This document shows positions 13,946 to 18,632 of a DNA stretch of 18,632 nucleotides, piece after piece. The stretch is from a bacterium. GTDB taxonomy: Bacteria > Patescibacteriota > Minisyncoccia > UBA6257 > Brennerbacteraceae. The translations under genes were made by a program, and so were the position numbers. The DNA lies in the NCBI GenBank assembly GCA_027310425.1, contig DAIDAW010000012.1:1-18632 (forward strand), written 5' to 3'. The notes beneath the pieces were generated by a model. It had not been told where the DNA came from. It saw nothing but the letters and a program-made list of their open reading frames with translations, and made no database searches. Within the stretch, counting starts at the first letter, position 1. Every line of letters starts with the position of its first letter.

Positions 13946-14569
13946 ATGAATACCCGTTTGCCGGAGAAAGGACAAGCGCGGTGGTTTGTCCTGATTCTCC
14001 TCCTTGTCCTAGCAGCGGTTGTCTATACAAGCCTGCGGCTGACCGGAGCATTGACTCCGCCAGCTATTGTTCCTTCACAACCTTCAACACCAACTCAAAC
14101 CCTGAAACCAACCGACACACCGACAGTCGCACCAACCAGCACGCTTGCGCCCACCACGACACCGACACCCACGCTGACACCGACTGTGGAACCGACGGCA
14201 ACGGAGGTTGCGCTCGTGGCGCAGGATTTCAGTTCCCTCAAGACGATTGCGTTCAATTCGGATTGCATTAAGAGAAATATCGGAGGAGAACCTGGATCAT
14301 CTGTTTATTGGGCGTATACTGGCGCCATAGCCAAGCATTTATACACAGGGGAAAAATTGCCGGATAAATGCGGAAGCTCTCCGTGCGATTTTCCATCAAC
14401 TTTTCCGTCAATACACAACAGTCCTGGATATATTACAGCTGTTATGGCGGAGAATGGATGCATCTTTATTGTATCTACTAAACAGTATTCGACTAGCCCG
14501 GGAGGGCGAGATGCTGGTGCCTGGTTTGAGAATAACTCTGGATGGCACTGGATATCCATCCAGCCGTAA
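13946..14569 (+). CDS. Membrane-anchored extracellular protein with Thr/Pro stalk
   Basis: In this 207-residue protein a basic start (MNTRLPEKGQARW) leads into one hydrophobic helix at about residues 14-32 (FVLILLLVLAAVVYTSL). A stalk of Thr/Pro repeats (about 42-85) carries a C-terminal domain with four Cys (DCIKR, DKCGSSPC, ENGCIF) and many aromatic residues (GAWFENNSGWHWISIQP). The layout is that of a pseudopilin-like or signal-anchor protein displayed on the cell surface. The domain is not recognised. The frame is open to 13898, but ATG 13946 follows GGAAAGGAGAG, a clear Shine-Dalgarno, so it is preferred. It is a single-gene unit with its own promoter and terminator. Confidence 0.78.
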   Translation: MNTRLPEKGQARWFVLILLLVLAAVVYTSLRLTGALTPPAIVPSQPSTPTQTLKPTDTPTVAPTSTLAPTTTPTPTLTPTVEPTATEVALVAQDFSSLKTIAFNSDCIKRNIGGEPGSSVYWAYTGAIAKHLYTGEKLPDKCGSSPCDFPSTFPSIHNSPGYITAVMAENGCIFIVSTKQYSTSPGGRDAGAWFENNSGWHWISIQP

Positions 14570-14574
14570 AGAAT

Positions 14575-14605
14575 ATAACCGCCACTCGAACCGAGTGGCG
14601 GTTAT
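14575..14605. terminator. Hairpin terminator after the Thr/Pro-stalk gene
   Basis: A 14-bp perfect stem (14575-14588 with 14592-14605) surrounds a three-base loop, starting five bases after the stop codon. It has few trailing T on the + strand. Confidence 0.85.
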
Positions 14606-14612
14606 TGTGTAC

Positions 14613-14640
14613 TTGACGCACCTGTGTCGCATTCTATAAT
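14613..14640 (+). promoter_or_regulatory. Promoter for the two-gene exported-protein unit
   Basis: TTGACG (14613-14618), a 16-bp spacer and a perfect TATAAT (14635-14640). The ATG at 14656 is 15 bases past the -10, so the leader would be about 8 bases with no Shine-Dalgarno. Confidence 0.7.
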
Positions 14641-14655
14641 AAACATATATTTTGT

Positions 14656-15153
14656 ATGCAACTTGGAAACCTGAAAAAAATATTCACCGTAAAACGCATT
14701 GCGTATGCGGCGCTGATTATCGGTATTGGCGTCGGGGCATGGATCGCGTACCAGAATATTTCGCGCTATCTTGAAGACAAGAAATTCGGCGAAACCTTGG
14801 CTGTGCGTCCGGTGTCGGAAATGCCTGCTGATTTGCCTGCTGATTCGTTTTACGATTATGACGTGCGGCAATATAAGGCAATGTTTACTATTCAGAGCAT
14901 TGATATCAAGAACAGCACGATGCAGCTGCAATTCGTGTATCCGTTCAAGTGGCAGGGCAATACGATTAGTGCGAATGTCGCCTGCGACAAGGCGCATACC
15001 GCGTTGTATATGAACAAACTCGGATTCCTGGCTTCGTCAACCACCGCGTGGCAGGAAGAAAAGCGCATCACAGCAGGCGGCGTGATGCAGGCGATTTGCG
15101 CCGACCAGTATTGCAGGACTATTACCCAATATTGCGAATTTATTATTGATTAA
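14656..15153 (+). CDS. Hypothetical membrane-anchored protein
   Basis: The 165-residue protein has a basic N-terminus (MQLGNLKKIFTVKR), one transmembrane helix at about residues 15-33 and an extracytoplasmic remainder. That part has a beta-like stretch (YKAMFTIQSIDIKNSTMQLQFVYPFKW) and four Cys towards the C-terminus, three of them in the last 20 residues (AICADQYCRTITQYC), probably disulfide-bonded. No family is recognised. It is the first gene of a pair; the next starts eight bases after its stop, so the two are likely cotranscribed and may act together at the surface. Confidence 0.75.
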   Translation: MQLGNLKKIFTVKRIAYAALIIGIGVGAWIAYQNISRYLEDKKFGETLAVRPVSEMPADLPADSFYDYDVRQYKAMFTIQSIDIKNSTMQLQFVYPFKWQGNTISANVACDKAHTALYMNKLGFLASSTTAWQEEKRITAGGVMQAICADQYCRTITQYCEFIID

Positions 15154-15161
15154 CTATTCCT

Positions 15162-16202
15162 ATGCATCCTCGCGTTTGGCATATCCTTACTCTTCTGGGA
15201 GTTTTTCTCCTTATTTCTCCGCTTTTATTTTCAAACCATCAAGCGGCGTTCGCAGGAGGCGGGGGTACGAATTGCGGCGCAGGTTGCATTTGTTCAAATT
15301 TCCAAAATTATAATGGTGTCTGTAAAGGTTCCGACGTTTGTAACGGTATTAACGACGGAAACGCTATCAGCGGCACTGCATTTTATAGCGGCGGATGCGG
15401 AGCAAAGCGGGGAACGAGTTCCCATGATTATTTCTGCGACAACAGGCAATGTTCCGGATCTGGCGGAGGCGGCGGAGGCGGCGGCTGCCCTGCTGGCAAG
15501 CATCAGGAAACCCAGGGCCCGGAATGCAGAAAGGATCTTGGCGGCGGATGGAAAGAATCCAATGAGTGTGATCCGGAATGCGGTTTGATCAAAGAAGGAG
15601 ACGGCAAGGGAAAGCAGAAAGTGTGCGCAGTGCGGACGGTTTGTGTTGACAATACTCCAACTCCTGCCGCGAGCCCTGGCACCACGCCTACGCTTCTTGC
15701 AAGCCCGATACCGTCCGATCAACCCTTGATTGATGAATTCCGTATTACGAATTTCATCGAGCGTTCCGATGCTTCTTCCGGCATTCCGTTTTATTTTATT
15801 CTCCAGCCTCAGATGCTTGCCGGCTACAAAGCGAATATCAGATGGAGCGTTTCCGGGGCAGAATTTTGCATTGCCAGCTGTGCGTATGTTGACCAGCAGG
15901 GGAATCGGCTTCCCGATGGTCCTGGCGAAGTAAATGATTGTCTGTGGCGCGGCACGATGAGCGCTATGACGGGCAATTTCAAAGTCCAGCCAAAAACCCC
16001 GGGGATTGTCAATTATTCTTTAGCGTGTTTTAACGGTTCAAAATCAGCATCCAAGGCATTCAACGCAGCAATAAAACAATTTTTCTGGCAAGAGGTGCGG
16101 CTGCAAAATGTTTTTAATTGGTTTGCAAAGGTATATCCTTCACAGCAAGTTGCTGCAGTTATTGATTCCATAAAACAAAAAATCCCAAAAACATCTCTCT
16201 AA
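15162..16202 (+). CDS. Cys-rich secreted protein, unknown function
   Basis: This 346-residue protein has an N-terminal signal peptide (basic start, hydrophobic core LTLLGVFLLISPLLF, cleavage likely near AFA-GGGG at about residue 32). A Cys-rich region at about 37-160 contains paired Cys patterns (CGAGCIC, CKGSDVC) and a run of eight Gly (about residues 101-108). A Thr/Pro linker (about 165-185) joins it to a C-terminal domain with the IRWSVSGAEFCIASC...VNYSLACFNGSKS pattern, which looks like an immunoglobulin-like beta-sandwich common in exported proteins of these genomes. There is no second membrane span or cell-wall sorting motif. No enzymatic motif is visible; adhesion or surface coating is a guess. 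It ends in a series of hairpins. Confidence 0.8.
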   Translation: MHPRVWHILTLLGVFLLISPLLFSNHQAAFAGGGGTNCGAGCICSNFQNYNGVCKGSDVCNGINDGNAISGTAFYSGGCGAKRGTSSHDYFCDNRQCSGSGGGGGGGGCPAGKHQETQGPECRKDLGGGWKESNECDPECGLIKEGDGKGKQKVCAVRTVCVDNTPTPAASPGTTPTLLASPIPSDQPLIDEFRITNFIERSDASSGIPFYFILQPQMLAGYKANIRWSVSGAEFCIASCAYVDQQGNRLPDGPGEVNDCLWRGTMSAMTGNFKVQPKTPGIVNYSLACFNGSKSASKAFNAAIKQFFWQEVRLQNVFNWFAKVYPSQQVAAVIDSIKQKIPKTSL

Positions 16203-16208
16203 AATACT

Positions 16209-16229
16209 TTAGAAGAATCTAATATTTTT
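16209..16229 (+). terminator. A/T-rich terminator after the secreted-protein gene
   Basis: TTAGA (16209-16213) pairs with TCTAA (16218-16222) around AGAA, followed by TATTTTT. It begins six bases after the stop codon. Confidence 0.55.
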
Positions 16230-16236
16230 AGAGGGG

Positions 16237-16276
16237 AAAATTGCTGTTATCCCCATTGTATCCCCAACAGCATTTT
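16237..16276 (+). terminator. Second hairpin with ATCCCC repeats in its loop
   Basis: AAAATTGCTGTT (16237-16248) pairs with AACAGCATTTT (16266-16276), with one bulged T, around a 17-base loop. The loop holds two ATCCCC copies that could instead pair with GGGGA at 16233-16237. Confidence 0.5.
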
Positions 16277-16301
16277 AAACGCATGAATAAAGCGTTTTTT
16301 T
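16277..16301 (+). terminator. Terminator upstream of the possible small transcript
   Basis: AAACGC (16277-16282) pairs with GCGTTT (16292-16297) around nine bases and runs into seven T (16295-16301). Confidence 0.7.
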
Positions 16302-16463
16302 GTGGTATTTTATAGTAAATAGGAATACGATACAGCGCACATGTGTACAATGCTTAAAACATTGGAGAAAAATCAGAGCGTGTGCAAGCAACCGTATATT
16401 TCATTTTCCGCTGACGTTTCCGTCTTGACTATTTTGTTTCCGTATCTATCGCGTATATGAACG

Positions 16464-16490
16464 AAAGCCCGTGTAAACGGGTTTTATTTT
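16464..16490 (+). terminator. Terminator or attenuator upstream of the Gre-domain gene
   Basis: CCCGT (16468-16472) pairs with ACGGG (16477-16481) around GTAA. Flanking A and T extend the stem to 9 bp, followed by TTTTATTTTTT. It lies 33 bases before the next ATG. Confidence 0.75.
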
Positions 16491-16522
16491 TTAAAGGGTA
16501 AAAATAATTTACACAAAAACCT

Positions 16523-16789
16523 ATGAGTCCAAACCTTATCAATCAAGTTCAAAATGGCGGCGCGGTTGTGGGTGATACGATCAAGGTTCGGATGCAGAAT
16601 GGTTTAGAAAGGATTTTTATATTGGTGAGCCAGCAGGATGCCGCTCCTGAAAAAGGCATGATTTCCAATATCAGCCCGATCGGTAAGGCGCTTTCAGGAT
16701 GCCAGGCAGGGGAAAAGCGCCAGTACAGCGCAGGAAATAATACGTTCGAAATGGAAGTTCTGGAAATCGTAAAACCGGCTGCCGCATAA
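16523..16789 (+). CDS. Stand-alone GreA/GreB C-terminal-domain protein
   Basis: The 88-residue protein aligns by eye with the C-terminal FKBP-like domain of GreA/GreB. It begins VVGDTIKVRMQNGLERIFILV, and the key stretch GMISNISPIGKALSGCQAGEKRQY matches the family's IS..SPLG.ALLG...GD. The N-terminal coiled coil that reaches into the RNA polymerase secondary channel is missing. It therefore cannot act like GreA in transcript cleavage and is more like Rnk-type regulators that bind polymerase through this domain. That function is inferred from family. There is no Shine-Dalgarno before ATG 16523. It is 31 bases ahead of ligA. Confidence 0.82.
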   Translation: MSPNLINQVQNGGAVVGDTIKVRMQNGLERIFILVSQQDAAPEKGMISNISPIGKALSGCQAGEKRQYSAGNNTFEMEVLEIVKPAAA

Positions 16790-16816
16790 CTTTCCTTTAG
16801 TTTTAGAGAGAGGGTA

Positions 16817-16822
16817 TATAAT
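16817..16822 (+). promoter_or_regulatory. TATAAT overlapping the first ligA ATG
   Basis: The last two bases of a perfect TATAAT (16817-16822) are the first two bases of ATG 16821. If it works as a promoter, transcripts would begin near 16829 and use a later start, such as ATG 16851. No -35 is clear. Confidence 0.4.
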
Positions 16823-18632
16823 GAATATGCTGAAAAGCAAACAGTTTGCTATGGATAAAAAACAAGCATCTGAGCGCATCGCGAAGCTGCGCGGCCAGAT
16901 AGACAAATACCGGTACGCGTACCATGTTTTAGACGAGTCGATGGTTTCCGACAGCGTGCGCGATTCCTTGATGAAAGAATTGTTTGACCTGGAACAGCGG
17001 TTTCCCGATTTGGTTACGCCGGATTCGCCGACTCAGCGCGTGGCAGGAGCTGCACTCAAGGAATTTCCCAAAGCGCGGCACGAAACGCGCATGGTATCGC
17101 TCAATGACGCGTTTTCCGAGCAGGATATGCGCGCGTGGTTCGAGCGCCTGGAAAAATATCTTGGCAATTCTCTCGCGGAACGCTCCGGCACAAAAGCGGC
17201 AGCCGGAAGGCAAAACGCGGATGGCATTTTCTATTGCGAGTTGAAAATCGACGGCTTGGCGATTGAACTCGTGTATGAAGACGGATTGCTTGCGCAGGGA
17301 TCGACGCGCGGCGATGGCATCGTGGGAGAAGACGTGACCCAGAATTTGCGTACCGTGCAGGCGATACCGCTGCGGCTCCGCGTACCGCGTAACGCGCACC
17401 GATTGCCAAAACATTTTGTGGTGCGTGGCGAAGTGTTTGTGACGAAACAAGAACTTGCGCGCATCAATCGTGAACAGGAGCGAAAAGGTGAGCGGCAGTT
17501 CGCGAATCCACGCAATCTTGCGGCAGGATCTCTGCGCCAGCTCGATCCGGCGATATCTGCGTCGCGCACGCTCGATTCGTTCGCATACGAGATTGCGCTT
17601 CCGTTCGAGACACTTCGCGCGCTGGGTATCGAGACGCACGAGCACAAACACGCGCTGCTCAAAGAACTTGGGTTCAAAACCAATCCCCACAACAAATCCG
17701 TGGATACATTGGAAGATGTGTTTGCGTTCCGTGATTATTGGGAACAGCATCGCGCCGGGCTTGCGTATGAAATCGACGGGACAGTCATATTGATGAACAA
17801 TAATGCATTGTATGAACAGGCGGGTATTGTGGGAAAAGCGCCGCGTGCAGGCATCGCGTACAAATTCGCTCCTACGGAAGCAACGAGCATTGTCGAGGAT
17901 GTGAAAATCCATGTCGGCAGGACCGGCGCTTTGACGCCGGTTGCCGTGCTTCGGCCGGTTCAGGTTACGGGTATCACGATTACGCACGCAACCCTGCATA
18001 ATTTCGATCAGATCAAACGATTGGGGCTGAAGATCGGCGATACGGTTGTCGTATCGCGTGCAGGAGACGTGATTCCGCAGATTACCAGCGTTCTGCCCAA
18101 GCTTCGCACAGGCGCCGAGCGGGGTATCCGAATTCCCGCAATATGTCCGGTCGACGGTTCGCCCGTGGTGCAGGACGGCCAGCTTTACCGCTGTTCCAAT
18201 CCCCGATGCGCCGCGCGCAATCGCAGAGGGCTGTATCATTTCACATCGCGCGCGGCGTTTGACATCGAGGGCCTGGGGCCGAAGATTATCGATCGGTTTG
18301 TCGACGAAGGATTGATGCAGGATGCAGCTGATATTTTTACGTTACATCAAGGGGACATCGCAGCGCTCGAGCGGTTCGGCGAAAAATCAGCAGATAATCT
18401 CGTGCGCGAAATCGAGAGGAAAAAACGCATTGCTCCCGAACGCCTGCTTTATGCCGTGGGAATCGTGCACGTCGGTGAGGAAAATGCGCGCGCGATTGTC
18501 CAGTATCTTTCGCAGCGCGGCGTTGCCCTGCGTGCGCCGGTGGATTTTGCGCGCGCGCTTGCCGCGCATTCCGCGGAGCAATTGCAGGAAATTCCCGACG
18601 TCGGGCCGAAAATCGCGCAGAGCGTTTTTGAC
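16821..18632 (+). CDS. ligA: NAD-dependent DNA ligase LigA, 3' end outside window
   Basis: The first 604 residues of LigA are present. In order: domain Ia (YAYHVLDESMVSD, about 32-44), PDSPTQRVAG, and the adenylation domain with KIDG (catalytic K142), TRGDG and GEVF motifs. The OB domain follows (VGRTGALTPVAVL), then the zinc finger, then the helix-hairpin-helix region up to the right edge. LigA seals nicks in replication and repair using NAD. Two oddities occur: Arg47 stands where Tyr35 of E. coli LigA is, and the zinc finger has C442, C458 and C463 but Asp445 at the second Cys. ATG 16821 has AGAGAGGG six bases upstream, but ATG 16851 (MDKKQASERI) is a family-like alternative. Confidence 0.95.
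   Translation, partial: MNMLKSKQFAMDKKQASERIAKLRGQIDKYRYAYHVLDESMVSDSVRDSLMKELFDLEQRFPDLVTPDSPTQRVAGAALKEFPKARHETRMVSLNDAFSEQDMRAWFERLEKYLGNSLAERSGTKAAAGRQNADGIFYCELKIDGLAIELVYEDGLLAQGSTRGDGIVGEDVTQNLRTVQAIPLRLRVPRNAHRLPKHFVVRGEVFVTKQELARINREQERKGERQFANPRNLAAGSLRQLDPAISASRTLDSFAYEIALPFETLRALGIETHEHKHALLKELGFKTNPHNKSVDTLEDVFAFRDYWEQHRAGLAYEIDGTVILMNNNALYEQAGIVGKAPRAGIAYKFAPTEATSIVEDVKIHVGRTGALTPVAVLRPVQVTGITITHATLHNFDQIKRLGLKIGDTVVVSRAGDVIPQITSVLPKLRTGAERGIRIPAICPVDGSPVVQDGQLYRCSNPRCAARNRRGLYHFTSRAAFDIEGLGPKIIDRFVDEGLMQDAADIFTLHQGDIAALERFGEKSADNLVREIERKKRIAPERLLYAVGIVHVGEENARAIVQYLSQRGVALRAPVDFARALAAHSAEQLQEIPDVGPKIAQSVFD

Larger units (their letters stand above)
16203..16522. other. 320-bp gap with stacked hairpins, possible small transcript
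   Basis: No confident gene lies here. In order there are hairpins at 16209-16222, 16237-16276 and 16277-16301, a possible -10 (TATAGT 16311-16316), then about 150 bases with small inverted repeats (CAATG/CATTG at 16349-16353 and 16361-16365). A final terminator is at 16464-16490. The segment between the last two terminators could be a small RNA. It also holds a 39-codon open frame (16341-16460) that lacks a ribosome site. TTGACT (16425-16430) may be a -35 for the downstream gene. Confidence 0.35.

Noticed and set aside
14080..14210. Thr/Pro-coding stretch read as a non-coding tandem DNA repeat
   Set aside because: The repeats are degenerate at the DNA level but keep the frame and the Thr/Pro pattern, so it is a protein linker.
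16341..16460. 39-codon frame as a confident small gene
   Set aside because: There is no Shine-Dalgarno, the promoter is weak, and the peptide shows no pattern. It is mentioned only as part of the gap.
16929..18239. 436-codon open frame on the - strand
   Set aside because: It is antisense to ligA, whose motifs are unmistakable. The reverse frame is Arg/His/Cys-rich with no domain, as expected from a shadow in GC-rich coding DNA.
1..18632. tRNA, rRNA, insertion sequence or phage genes
   Set aside because: I saw no cloverleaf, rRNA-like stretch, transposase motif, terminal inverted repeats or integrase in either strand by eye.

Overview
The window looks like a piece of a Patescibacteria (Candidate Phyla Radiation, Parcubacteria-like) chromosome. 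This is inferred from gene content and protein style; no rRNA or other phylogenetic marker was available to test it. The supporting signs are a compact type IV pilus locus of the kind carried by these reduced genomes, with no secretin in view. Other signs are tiny intergenic gaps, many start codons without a Shine-Dalgarno sequence, and exported hypothetical proteins with Thr/Pro linkers. Coding density is high and almost every gene is on the + strand.

Left edge (1-1218): the 3' part of a PAP2-family lipid phosphatase, then a convergent ComF-family phosphoribosyltransferase on the - strand. Their stop codons overlap within a single CTAG.

Type IV pilus locus (1315-11841): pilM, pilN, pilO, a short PilP-position membrane protein, pilB (extension ATPase), pilT (retraction ATPase), pilC (platform), a type IV pilin, pilD (prepilin peptidase, broken by a one-base shift in a G tract), and four minor-pilin-like genes (FimT/GspH-, PilV-, PilW- and PilX-like). 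Together they would build, process, extend and retract a pilus. With ComF next door, a role in DNA uptake is plausible but unproven. A structured leader with an extended -10 promoter precedes pilN. A second extended -10 promoter precedes the pilin.

Accessory region (11842-16522): short, mostly separately transcribed units with clear promoters and hairpin terminators. They encode a 32-residue membrane peptide, a C39-like cysteine peptidase, a 34-residue Gly/Lys/Pro peptide, an HExxH metallopeptidase-like protein, a membrane-anchored protein with a Thr/Pro stalk, and a two-gene unit for an anchored protein and a Cys-rich secreted protein. None of these hypotheticals has a secure function. The stretch 16203-16522 holds no confident gene but several stacked hairpins.

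Right edge (16523-18632): a stand-alone GreA/GreB C-terminal-domain protein, then ligA (NAD-dependent DNA ligase), which runs off the window.
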